Part shown: positions 1 to 5,343 of the stretch, in pieces | How the letters are laid out: every line of letters begins with the position of its first letter | Position numbering within the stretch: position 1 is the first letter of the stretch | Assembly (NCBI GenBank): GCA_016199015.1 | Contig: JACQHN010000489.1 | Span: forward strand, 1 to 5,343 | Direction: 5' to 3' | Source of the DNA: Nitrospira defluvii | GTDB lineage: Bacteria; Nitrospirota; Nitrospiria; Nitrospirales; Nitrospiraceae | Length of the DNA stretch: 5,343 nucleotides | The notes under the pieces: model-generated | The model's database searches: none | Told to the model about the DNA's origin: nothing | Seen by the model: the letters and a program-made list of their open reading frames with translations, nothing else | Position numbers and translations under genes: made by a program

Positions 1-778
1 ATTGAGCATGATGAACGCCCTTACTAATCGCCGAGAAAGCCACGCATCCTGTGCTATGAGCCACAATTTCACGACCGGAGATAATGACAATACCTTTATC
101 ATGTCCTCTCACGCGAAGCTCATAGCGATCACAGATAAATCGTGTATTGCTGAAAGACATGTTCATTTTTTCGATCATGATTCCGCCGGGAGGAATACAA
201 AGAATCTGTAGGCTGATATGAGAAGGCTTGGTCTTGATTGCAATCGTACCTCCAATGCACTCCATATCCCAATTGCTGACCTCGCCAAACCATTCATTTC
301 TCAAAATTTTGAAAAGAAGGTTTCCAGAATCATCGTAGAACTCGCCAGACAGTCGATAGGGCGCTCCTGGCTGTTCGGGTGGTTCGATTGACAGTAAAGT
401 AGTTTGATCAACTCGCAGAATGGTTTCTATATTGACAACCTTGACCGTCCCAATCCAGACAGTCAAATCCCGTTTGCCAATATCGAAAGCGTCTTGGCAT
501 TTGCCCTGTCGAATACAGAAAGGGTCGTGCCTCGCTTCCTTTATTTTTTCTTTGGACCAAAACCCTCGCGTAACTCGCCCATGGCAGCCCCCACACCAGA
601 GCGTCATTTTCTCCGGATCATGACTCTCTGCACTATGGAACTCGGGATCAATATGCTCGTAGGTCACAATGGCCAGCCCGCAACAAACACACCCGAAGCC
701 ACAAGCCTGCCTCACCTGTCTCTTCATATCCTCAGGGATAGTCCGGCTCAATCCATGTTTATTGTACGAATCTGGCAT
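1..778 (-). CDS. HNH-endonuclease-like protein with unassigned C-terminal region (partial, cut by window edge)
   Basis: An open frame of 259 codons runs from an ATG at 778 off the left edge without a stop, so the C-terminus is missing. An in-frame TAG lies six codons upstream, and this ATG is the only good start; no clear Shine-Dalgarno precedes it. The N-terminal 70 residues look like a zinc-braced HNH nuclease: C30-x2-C33, then YEHIDP with H42, then HDPEKMTLWCGGCH with C62-x2-C65 and H66. HNH domains of this type bind a metal and cut nucleic acid; activity here is inferred. Residues about 100-259 read as alternating beta-strand segments, and I cannot assign them to a family. The first 420 bases are about 46% G+C against about 60% in the operon to the right, suggesting acquisition. 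Possible roles include defence or mobile-element maintenance; nothing visible decides between them. Confidence 0.82.
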   Translation of the reverse strand, partial: MPDSYNKHGLSRTIPEDMKRQVRQACGFGCVCCGLAIVTYEHIDPEFHSAESHDPEKMTLWCGGCHGRVTRGFWSKEKIKEARHDPFCIRQGKCQDAFDIGKRDLTVWIGTVKVVNIETILRVDQTTLLSIEPPEQPGAPYRLSGEFYDDSGNLLFKILRNEWFGEVSNWDMECIGGTIAIKTKPSHISLQILCIPPGGIMIEKMNMSFSNTRFICDRYELRVRGHDKGIVIISGREIVAHSTGCVAFSAISKGVHHAQ

Positions 779-963
779 AGTCGAATTAGAGTGCTACGGT
801 AGAAACTCTTTATCATTTCTCAGCTATGTGCGATAGAGTCTCGATCGCTTTTGCCGGGTTGGCAGGGGTCTGGTGGGTATCTGGAGAGCACAAACTTGAA
901 CCGGCCTAGGCGCTAGGATCGCCAGAGCGTGGCCGCAAGAATCCTAAAAGCTTGAATAGCCCC

Positions 964-1205
964 TCAGCTGCTCCGGACCACCGGGCTGCGTGGCTGACGC
1001 GTGCATGAGAGCCGTTTTGTGTCTGACCGTTGCCGATCTGGAGCGTCCCGCTTGCGGGTGGCGAGGACTGTTTGAAGTTCCGTTTGAGCGACGCTCAAAA
1101 CGGAACGAGTTCCGCAGCCAAGCGGAGGAGAGGCTTACGGCAGACCAAATCGGCTCTGGCCTTGAGCGGCAGCTACCAGCCCGGTGGTCGCCGGATTCCA
1201 GCCGA
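964..1205. repeat. Long imperfect inverted repeat (possible cruciform, REP/MITE-like element or structured RNA)
   Basis: The two halves are reverse complements around a centre near 1091. Outer arms 976-988 (GACCACCGGGCTG) and 1177-1189 match perfectly over 13 bases. Moving inward, 1008-1014 (AGAGCCG) pairs with 1151-1157, 1016-1019 with 1146-1149, 1021-1025 (GTCTG) with 1141-1145, and 1027-1030 (CCGT) with 1137-1140; T1020 and A1026 are single bulges. The centre is a 13-bp hairpin at 1077-1106. Weaker similarity continues outside the 13-bp arms (TCAGCTG near 964, reverse complement of TCGGCTG near 1205). The left half is longer than the right, with an unpaired block around 1031-1076. It could be two head-to-head copies of a REP-like unit, a relic of a small non-autonomous element, or a transcribed structure. 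Function unknown. Confidence 0.72.
1077..1106. repeat. Strong central hairpin of the long palindrome
   Basis: GTTCCGTTT-GAGC pairs with GCTC-A-AAACGGAAC, giving 13 base pairs around a GAC loop with one bulged A on the right arm. No T-run follows on either strand, so it is not a typical intrinsic terminator. Its right foot, CGGAAC at 1101-1106, can also pair with GTTCCG at 1109-1114, so two mutually exclusive structures are possible. Confidence 0.75.
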
Positions 1206-1220
1206 AAGTTTGCTCCCCGA

Positions 1221-1283
1221 AGTACGTTGAGGATTGTGACGAGTCGAGAACGAAGTTGAGGGCCTTTTTCAGCAGCCTGCTAG
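1221..1283. repeat. Repeat-like segment beside pth, resembling a dispersed Nitrospira intergenic repeat
   Basis: The segment holds GTTGAGG twice (1226-1232 and 1255-1261) flanking GAGTCGAGAACGAA, followed by GGCCTTTTTCAGCAGCCTGCTAG. Seen from the minus strand, the end reads CTAGCAGGCTGCTGAAAAAGG and includes the small palindrome AGCA-GGC-TGCT. I associate very similar strings (a GAGAACGAAGTTGAG stretch followed by CTTTTTCAGCA and a TGCTAG end) with recurrent intergenic sequence in Nitrospira genomes, but this is memory and was not checked. Only one copy lies in this window. Its role is unknown; its place just downstream of the pth stop would fit a 3'-end or RNA-stabilising element. Confidence 0.45.
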
Positions 1284-1316
1284 CCCCATCGTGTGCGCTC
1301 TGCAAGGAAAGGGCTA
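1281..1316 (-). other. Weak stem at the pth stop codon
   Basis: On the minus strand, TAGCCC, which includes the pth stop codon, can pair with GGGCTA 24 bases downstream (6 bp). There is no following T-run, so this is at best a weak 3'-end structure and not a convincing terminator. I see no clear intrinsic terminator for the operon between pth and the HNH gene. Confidence 0.25.
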
Positions 1317-1904
1317 ACTCGGTCGCTCCTCTCCCTCTATTTTTTCTCGCACATTGAACTGATTCATCGCCGTCGCAAGATCGCGATTCAGCAGCAGCTC
1401 AAGCGCATCAACGGCTCGTTCGAGGCACGGCTCATAGACCGCCATCTCATCAGGCGAGACGCGCTCCAATACATAGTCGGCGGAGTCTTGTCTCGGGGCC
1501 GGACGACCGACGCCGATCTTGAGCCGCACGAACTGCGGCGTTCCCAAGGCCTCGATTACCGATTTGATGCCGTTGTGGCCGCCGCTCCCGCCGTTGTGCC
1601 GGATCCGCAGACGCCCTGGTTCCATATCCAGGTCGTCGTGCACCACCACCAAATCATCGGGAGTCAGACTGAGTTCGCGGAGGAGCCCCTTGAGGGGGGG
1701 GCCAGTGATGTTCATCCAGTCGAGGGTACTGGCGAGTTCAACCAGCTTGGAACCGGCGCGACCCGAGCCTCGCTGGGCCGCGCCCTTCCTAGTGAGACGT
1801 ATCGACCAACGCGCTGCTGCCCGTTCAATCACCCAGCAGCCGATATTGTGCCTCGTGTCGGCATAATCGACTCCGGGATTGCCCAATCCAACGAGAAGGC
1901 GCAA
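1314..1904 (-). CDS. pth: Peptidyl-tRNA hydrolase
   Basis: Pth cleaves the ester bond of peptidyl-tRNAs dropped by stalled ribosomes and so recycles tRNA in the cytoplasm. At 196 residues it has the usual bacterial length. The N-terminal GLGNPG motif (residues 6-11, with N9), the catalytic His in RHNIG (H19), WMNITG (N65), VHDDLD (D90) and GGSGGHNG (N111) match the active-site set of the family. The start is a TTG at 1904, chosen because MRLLVGLGNPG is the standard N-terminus and no ATG or GTG lies nearby. It begins only 5 bases after the rplY TAG, with purine-rich GGAAAAGAAGAAG upstream as the ribosome site, so it is probably translationally coupled to rplY. An 8-C tract (8 G on the plus strand) encodes GPPL near residue 69. 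It is the last gene of the cluster within the window. Confidence 0.96.
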   Translation of the reverse strand: MRLLVGLGNPGVDYADTRHNIGCWVIERAAARWSIRLTRKGAAQRGSGRAGSKLVELASTLDWMNITGPPLKGLLRELSLTPDDLVVVHDDLDMEPGRLRIRHNGGSGGHNGIKSVIEALGTPQFVRLKIGVGRPAPRQDSADYVLERVSPDEMAVYEPCLERAVDALELLLNRDLATAMNQFNVREKIEGEERPS

Positions 1905-1909
1905 CGCGA

Positions 1910-2686
1910 CTACTTCTTCTTTTCCGGTTCCTTCTTATCACCCTTGGCGGCAGCTGCTCCAGCCTTTGGCGCCGCTGCGCCGGCCTTGGCGTCTCCCGCC
2001 TTGCCTGCCTCCGCACCGGCGGCTCCTTCGGCCACCCCTTTGCCCTTCACGGCCACTTCCGGTTCCTTGGCCCCTTCGGCACCAGGCGCTCCGGTGGTGA
2101 GCAACGATTCGAGCTTGGCATCGGTCATCGGTGCGGCCACACTCACGACCATGTGGTCGGGATCGTCCAGAAACCGCAAGCCATCCGTCTTCTGAATGTC
2201 TTTCAGGTGGATACCCTCATTGATCTGCAACTGCGACGCATCGACTGCAATGAAGTCCGGCAACACCGACGGAAGACATTCGACATGCAACTCGCGGAGC
2301 GCCTGATGCAGTAGGCCGCCTTCTTTCAGTCCCAGCGGCTGTCCGCCGGTCAGATGCACGGGGACCTTCACGCGGATCGGCTTATCCATCGCCACCTCGA
2401 AGAAATCCGCATGCAGAACATTCCCCGCAATCGGGTCAACCTGGTAGTCCCGCAGCAGCGCTGTGCGCTTCGCCTTGGATTTCGCCCCATTGATGGTAAT
2501 GGAAATGAGCGCGGTGGATCCGGCCTGGGCACGCAGAATTTTCACGAGCTCTTCCGGCTTGACTGAGAGCAGGAGGCATTCCCCCTGTCCATACAACACA
2601 GCCGGAACCCGACCTGCACGACGAAGTTGACGCGCGGGGCCTTTGCCTCCACCTTCTCTGCTCTCAACGATCAAATCGAATTTCAT
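1910..2686 (-). CDS. rplY: Large-subunit ribosomal protein bL25, CTC/TL5 type, with long charged tail
   Basis: bL25 binds 5S rRNA in the large ribosomal subunit. At 258 residues this is the long CTC/TL5 form: residues about 1-92 form the 5S-binding domain (KGPARQLRRAGRVPAVLYG near 15-33, and DYQVDPIAGNVLHADFFEV near its end), and about 97-190 form the second, beta-rich TL5 domain (VKVPVHLTGG, then LPDFIAVD and INEGIHLKDI). The remaining roughly 55 residues are a low-complexity tail of Ala, Gly, Lys and Glu ending in EPEKKK, likely disordered. The ATG at 2686 follows GAGGAGGAG at good spacing. The gene lies 37 bases after prs and 5 bases before pth. This order is common because bL25 and Pth both serve translation. 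The gene is also called ctc, after a general-stress gene in Bacillus; no stress promoter is visible here. Confidence 0.96.
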   Translation of the reverse strand: MKFDLIVESREGGGKGPARQLRRAGRVPAVLYGQGECLLLSVKPEELVKILRAQAGSTALISITINGAKSKAKRTALLRDYQVDPIAGNVLHADFFEVAMDKPIRVKVPVHLTGGQPLGLKEGGLLHQALRELHVECLPSVLPDFIAVDASQLQINEGIHLKDIQKTDGLRFLDDPDHMVVSVAAPMTDAKLESLLTTGAPGAEGAKEPEVAVKGKGVAEGAAGAEAGKAGDAKAGAAAPKAGAAAAKGDKKEPEKKK

Positions 2687-2700
2687 GATACTCCTCCTCG
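2687..2700 (-). promoter_or_regulatory. Strong ribosome binding site of rplY
   Basis: The minus strand reads CGAGGAGGAGTATC directly before the rplY ATG, an extended Shine-Dalgarno match. It is the strongest ribosome site in the window and fits a highly expressed ribosomal protein. Confidence 0.8.
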
Positions 2701-2723
2701 ACCAGTCGCTCGACGCGGACGGC

Positions 2724-3665
2724 CTACACGAATAACGAACTCACTGATTCATCTTCATGGATGCGCCTGATGGCCTCCCCTAACAGGGGGGCCACCGACA
2801 ACACCTTTAATTTTGGACACTTCTGCTCTTTCCCGCGCAACGGAATCGAATCGGTCACGAGCACTTCCGTCAGGCAGGACTGCTGGAGCCGCTCCAACGC
2901 GGGGCCCGACAAGACCCCATGCGTACAACCGGCCCACACCTCCCGCGCTCCTTTGTCGATGCAGGCCTGGGCCCCCTGCACAATGGTGCCGGCCGTATCG
3001 ATCATGTCATCGAGCAGCAAGGCGCTTTTTCCCTGCACGTCGCCGATGATGTTCATCACCTGCGCCTGGTTTGGCCCTTCACGACGCTTATCGATGATGG
3101 CGAGATTGACTTGCAACCGTTTCGCGAACGCCCGGGCTCGCTCCACTCCTCCGGCATCCGGCGACACCACGACCAGATCTGCAATCTTCCGTTTCGTGAT
3201 GTAGTCCATGAGAACCGGCAGGGCATAGAGATTATCCACGGGAATATTGAAAAAGCCCTGAATCTGGCTCGCATGGAGATCCATCGTGAGCACCCGGTCC
3301 GCTCCGGCCGTCGAGATGAGGTCGGCCACGAGCTTCGCCGAAATCGGCACGCGCGGCTGATCCTTGCGGTCCTGCCGGGCATAGCCATAATAGGGAATCA
3401 CCGCCGTAATGCGGTTGGCCGACGAACGTTTCAACGCATCGATCATGATGAGCATTTCCATGATCGAGTCGTTGACCGGGGAACAACAAGACTGGACGAC
3501 AAACACATCGGCCCCGCGCACGTTTTCTTCGACACGCATCCGGATTTCGCCGTCGCTGAACGAGGACACGGTCGCGGCGCCGATCGGCAGATCGAGATAG
3601 GTACAAATAGCGCCCGCAAGCGCAGGGTTGGCGCTGCCCGAAAAGAGCTTCAGTTCCCTGTTCAT
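2724..3665 (-). CDS. prs: Ribose-phosphate pyrophosphokinase (PRPP synthase, class I)
   Basis: This enzyme moves the pyrophosphate group of ATP to ribose 5-phosphate to make PRPP, the precursor for purines, pyrimidines, histidine, tryptophan and NAD. The 313 residues match the family's length. Visible motifs in order are FSDGE (36-40) and [11 protein letters not shown] (49-59) in the N-terminal half, the catalytic flexible loop [10 protein letters not shown] (92-101), [12 protein letters not shown] (128-139), the [14 protein letters not shown] region (165-178), and the ribose-5-phosphate loop [12 protein letters not shown] (217-228). The ATG at 3665 is preceded by GAAGGGGTGG and gives the usual N-terminus [15 protein letters not shown] probable promoter lies 151-180 bases upstream of the start codon. 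It leads the prs-rplY-pth cluster. All key residues appear intact. Confidence 0.97.
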   Translation of the reverse strand: MNRELKLFSGSANPALAGAICTYLDLPIGAATVSSFSDGEIRMRVEENVRGADVFVVQSCCSPVNDSIMEMLIMIDALKRSSANRITAVIPYYGYARQDRKDQPRVPISAKLVADLISTAGADRVLTMDLHASQIQGFFNIPVDNLYALPVLMDYITKRKIADLVVVSPDAGGVERARAFAKRLQVNLAIIDKRREGPNQAQVMNIIGDVQGKSALLLDDMIDTAGTIVQGAQACIDKGAREVWAGCTHGVLSGPALERLQQSCLTEVLVTDSIPLRGKEQKCPKLKVLSVAPLLGEAIRRIHEDESVSSLFV

Positions 3666-3765
3666 TCCACCCCTTCAATACGGTACGTGGCGATGCCGAT
3701 GCTGTTACGGTTCTTGTCGAATTCGTGTAAAACGGTGGGCACGGACAGGACCTGTTTACAATCCC

Positions 3766-3815
3766 GCTGAGCCTCGTGCACTGTCAGGACAAGAGGACGC
3801 CTACCGAAGCTCAGC
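3766..3815 (-). promoter_or_regulatory. 11-bp inverted repeat at the predicted prs start site
   Basis: On the minus strand GCTGAGCTTCG (3815-3805) and CGAGGCTCAGC (3776-3766) are complementary over 11 positions, one of them a U-G wobble, around a 28-base loop. The first arm begins directly after the proposed -10 box and spans the likely start site near 3809. It could be an operator, a 5'-end stem-loop if transcription starts a little upstream, or a 3' structure on read-through RNA from ispE. No T-run follows, so it is not a standard terminator. Confidence 0.45.
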
Positions 3816-3845
3816 ACAATAGCGAAAACTCTGGGAAGTTGTCAA
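3816..3845 (-). promoter_or_regulatory. Predicted sigma-70 promoter for prs-rplY-pth
   Basis: On the minus strand a perfect -35 TTGACA (3845-3840) is followed after 18 bases by TATTGT (3821-3816), a four-of-six match to the -10 consensus. Transcription would begin near 3809 and leave a leader of about 144 bases before the prs ATG. It lies in the only sizeable gap of the cluster, as expected for a promoter giving prs its own supply of transcript apart from ispE. Confidence 0.55.
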
Positions 3846-3928
3846 CCGATTCGAGACAGGCCCGAGTGGGATCAACCGAGCTTGCACGGGGCAGGACCAT
3901 CCATCAGACGTTCGCCCAACCGCTGCGC

Positions 3929-4828
3929 TCAGGCCACACTTGTCACTGGTGCGCCGGCGGTCGGCACGGCATAGGCCTTCATGTTCGGATCGCGCGCAAA
4001 CACTGCGGCGGCCCGCTCCGCGCCGGCCTGATCTGGAAAGACCCCGAACATCGTGGCGCCGCTTCCGGATAACAGGGCGACTTCAGCTCCCTGGCTCAGC
4101 AGTTGGTGTTTGATCTGTGCCAGCACCGGATGTTGCCCAAACACTGGGCCTTCAAAATCATTTTCCGCCCATTGAATGATCTCCGACCAGTCCAGCACCG
4201 AGCGGCGACTCAATTGCTGCAATGCCTGAGAGAGGGGCCGTACGGCTGTTCTGCTTGCGGAGAGCTGCTGGTAGGCCCATTTCGTTTCCACGGGAAACCC
4301 GGGATTCACCAGCACAATCCACCGGGTCCCAGTCACTTGCACCGGTCGCACCTGTTCGCCTCGACCAGCGACAGAGGCAGCAGGCGCCAGGAAAAAGAAG
4401 GGCACGTCGCTGCCCAATTGTTGCCCGATCTCGGTCATCCGCTCAACCGACCAGTCCAATTCCAACAAGCGAGTCAGGCCGAGAATGGTGGCGGCCGCGT
4501 CACTGCTTCCGCCCCCTAATCCGGCTCCAAGCGGAATGCGTTTTGTCAGGGTGATCGACAGATCCACGGTTCGATCGACCTGGTCCAGCACCAGCTGCGC
4601 GGCCCGATAGACCAGATTAGTCTGATCCGCCGCCAGTGCGGTATGGTCGCAACGCAAGGCGATCCGACGAGGGCCTCCGGGCTGGATGGTGAGGGTGAGT
4701 TCGTCTTCGAGTCCGACCGTGTGCATCAACGACCAGATGGCGTGAAAACCATCAGGGCGCCGCTCGAGCACGCGAAGGATAAGATTGACTTTGGCAGGAG
4801 TCAGAACACGCAGGCTGATAGCATTCAC
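3929..4828 (-). CDS. ispE: 4-diphosphocytidyl-2-C-methyl-D-erythritol kinase
   Basis: IspE uses ATP to phosphorylate CDP-methylerythritol in the MEP pathway, which makes isopentenyl diphosphate for quinones, carotenoids, hopanoids and the cell-wall lipid carrier. It is a GHMP kinase of normal length (299 residues). Motif 1 is TPAKVNL (10-16, with K13), the ATP-binding motif 2 is IPLGAGLGGGSSDAA (98-112), the catalytic Asp is D141 in GSDVPFF, and motif 3 is LLSGSGATMFG (252-262). The start is a GTG at 4828; the first ATG-like alternatives would cut into motif 1. No Shine-Dalgarno is evident. The upstream regulator stops at 4850, 21 bases earlier and in the same reading frame, so translation probably depends on coupling to the preceding gene. 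A 263-base gap follows before prs. Confidence 0.96.
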   Translation of the reverse strand: MNAISLRVLTPAKVNLILRVLERRPDGFHAIWSLMHTVGLEDELTLTIQPGGPRRIALRCDHTALAADQTNLVYRAAQLVLDQVDRTVDLSITLTKRIPLGAGLGGGSSDAAATILGLTRLLELDWSVERMTEIGQQLGSDVPFFFLAPAASVAGRGEQVRPVQVTGTRWIVLVNPGFPVETKWAYQQLSASRTAVRPLSQALQQLSRRSVLDWSEIIQWAENDFEGPVFGQHPVLAQIKHQLLSQGAEVALLSGSGATMFGVFPDQAGAERAAAVFARDPNMKAYAVPTAGAPVTSVA

Positions 4829-4849
4829 TCGCAGATCACTGGGGCGGCG

Positions 4850-5343
4850 CTAGTCCCGGCCTCCTTTGATTTCGTATTTTTCGAGACGGTACCGGAATGA
4901 CCGGGTATTCAACCGCAACAATCGCGCAGCCCGCTTCTTGACCCACTGACTCCGTTCGAGGGCTTTCAGGAGCAAGCCCTTCTCGATCGTGTTGATGAGC
5001 CCTTCCAGATCCAGGCCGTCTTCCGGCAACTCAGCCGGCAGAGCCTGCTGGTTGTTCACCGGCTTGTGCAGCCATCCGCGAATATCCGCATCCGTCACCG
5101 ACGATCCCGTGGTGAAAGCCACGACGCGTTCGACGACGTTCTCCAACTCACGAACGTTGCCTCGCCACTCATGCGCCAACAGCACGCGCATGGCTTCCTG
5201 GCTCATCGTCGGAACTGGTTTACCACTTTCCTTGGAAAATTTCTCCAGGAAATGTTGGCTCAGCAAGGGAATGTCTCCGGTCCGCATGCGCAACGGCGGG
5301 AGCTTGATCGGGATCACATCCAGTCGGTAATAGAGGTCTTCCC
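4850..5343 (-). CDS. Sigma-54-dependent NtrC-family regulator (C-terminal part only)
   Basis: The frame enters at the right edge and ends at TAG 4850; 163 codons are visible and the N-terminus lies outside. It begins with EDLYYRLDVIPIKLPPLR, the end of the AAA+ sigma-54 interaction domain. RTGDIPLL follows, then the sensor-2 motif WRGNVRELENVVERV, a linker of about 40 residues, and a C-terminal Fis-type helix-turn-helix (about the last 45 residues, with KKRAARLLRLNTRSFRYRLEKY). Such proteins use ATP hydrolysis to remodel RNA polymerase carrying sigma-54 at promoters with upstream enhancer sites. The receiver or other sensory domain, Walker motifs and GAFTGA loop are not in view, so whether it is a two-component response regulator and what it controls cannot be said. 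A GTG near 5317 is an internal valine, not the start. It lies 21 bases ahead of ispE and may be cotranscribed with it. Confidence 0.94.
   Translation of the reverse strand, partial: EDLYYRLDVIPIKLPPLRMRTGDIPLLSQHFLEKFSKESGKPVPTMSQEAMRVLLAHEWRGNVRELENVVERVVAFTTGSSVTDADIRGWLHKPVNNQQALPAELPEDGLDLEGLINTIEKGLLLKALERSQWVKKRAARLLRLNTRSFRYRLEKYEIKGGRD

Larger units (their letters stand above)
779..1313. other. Gene-free intergenic stretch, rich in inverted repeats
   Basis: These 535 bases separate the stop of pth from the start of the HNH gene, and I see no credible gene on either strand. Short open frames on the plus strand (for example 990-1259) have no ribosome site or recognisable protein and cover a palindrome, so I regard them as chance. 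From left to right it holds: a bulged inverted repeat upstream of the HNH gene (ACTCTTTATC at 805-814 with GATAGAGT at 832-839), a 5-3-5 palindrome at 905-917 (CCTAG/CTAGG), the long imperfect palindrome at about 964-1205, and a repeat-like segment at 1221-1283. No convincing -35/-10 pair was found for the HNH gene. Confidence 0.7.

Noticed and set aside
560..600. Suspected frameshift in the HNH gene at the run of G after C62
   Set aside because: Recounting the plus strand gives five C, not six, so the frame passes through CGGCHGRVTRG without a break.
404..802. 132-codon plus-strand frame and a 62-codon minus-strand frame (408-596)
   Set aside because: Both overlap the HNH gene in other frames; the HNH frame has the CxxC, EHIDP and CGGCH motifs and stays open to the window edge.
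885..905. Possible tRNA T-arm on the minus strand (GGTTCAAGT)
   Set aside because: The flanking bases do not form the T stem, and no anticodon arm or acceptor stem could be found around it.
990..1259. 89-codon plus-strand frame
   Set aside because: It covers the long palindrome, has no ribosome site and shows no protein family features.
1..1313. CRISPR array or complete insertion sequence
   Set aside because: There are no regularly spaced direct repeats and no transposase; the repeats present are inverted and of unequal spacing.
1293..2195. 300-codon open frame on the plus strand
   Set aside because: It lies antisense to pth and rplY, both of which are unmistakable. Its Ala/Pro-rich sequence mirrors the low-complexity rplY tail, and there is no ribosome site.
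3232..3240. DnaA-box-like TTATCCACG
   Set aside because: A single copy inside the prs coding sequence, encoding a normal part of the enzyme; no cluster of boxes or A+T-rich region.
2919..3770. 283-codon open frame on the plus strand
   Set aside because: Antisense to prs, with no recognisable protein features; a G+C-rich shadow frame.
3666..3928. tRNA gene between ispE and prs, as in some related gene orders
   Set aside because: I looked for T-loop and acceptor patterns on both strands and found none that fold.

Overview
The window most likely comes from a Nitrospira-like bacterium (phylum Nitrospirota). This rests on the gene order, on how the housekeeping proteins read, and on an intergenic sequence resembling dispersed repeats I remember from Nitrospira genomes. 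It is recognition from memory, not a database result. The same gene order also occurs in some Deltaproteobacteria.

Layout: every convincing gene is on the minus strand, so transcription runs from the right edge to the left. At right (5343-4850) is the C-terminal part of a sigma-54-dependent NtrC-family regulator, with the end of its AAA+ domain and a Fis-type helix-turn-helix. It is followed closely by ispE (isoprenoid precursor synthesis). A 263-bp gap holds a sigma-70-like promoter and an inverted repeat. Then comes a tight cluster: prs (PRPP synthase), rplY/ctc (ribosomal protein bL25) and pth (peptidyl-tRNA hydrolase). The last three link nucleotide supply, 5S rRNA/ribosome structure and peptidyl-tRNA recycling, a widespread bacterial arrangement. 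These genes have about 60% G+C in a sampled stretch.

Left of pth the character changes. Bases 779-1313 hold no credible gene but are rich in inverted repeats. A roughly 240-bp segment (about 964-1205) is one long imperfect palindrome centred near 1091, followed by a short repeat-like segment ending near the pth stop. Beyond it, 778-1 is a partial gene (259 codons, cut by the window edge) for an HNH-endonuclease-like protein. It has two CxxC zinc knuckles and a beta-rich C-terminal region I do not recognise. Its first 420 bases are about 46% G+C, which suggests acquired DNA at the end of a conserved operon.

No complete new multi-gene system is visible. The parts most worth a second look are the long palindrome, the HNH protein with its unassigned C-terminal region, and the inverted repeat over the predicted prs start site.
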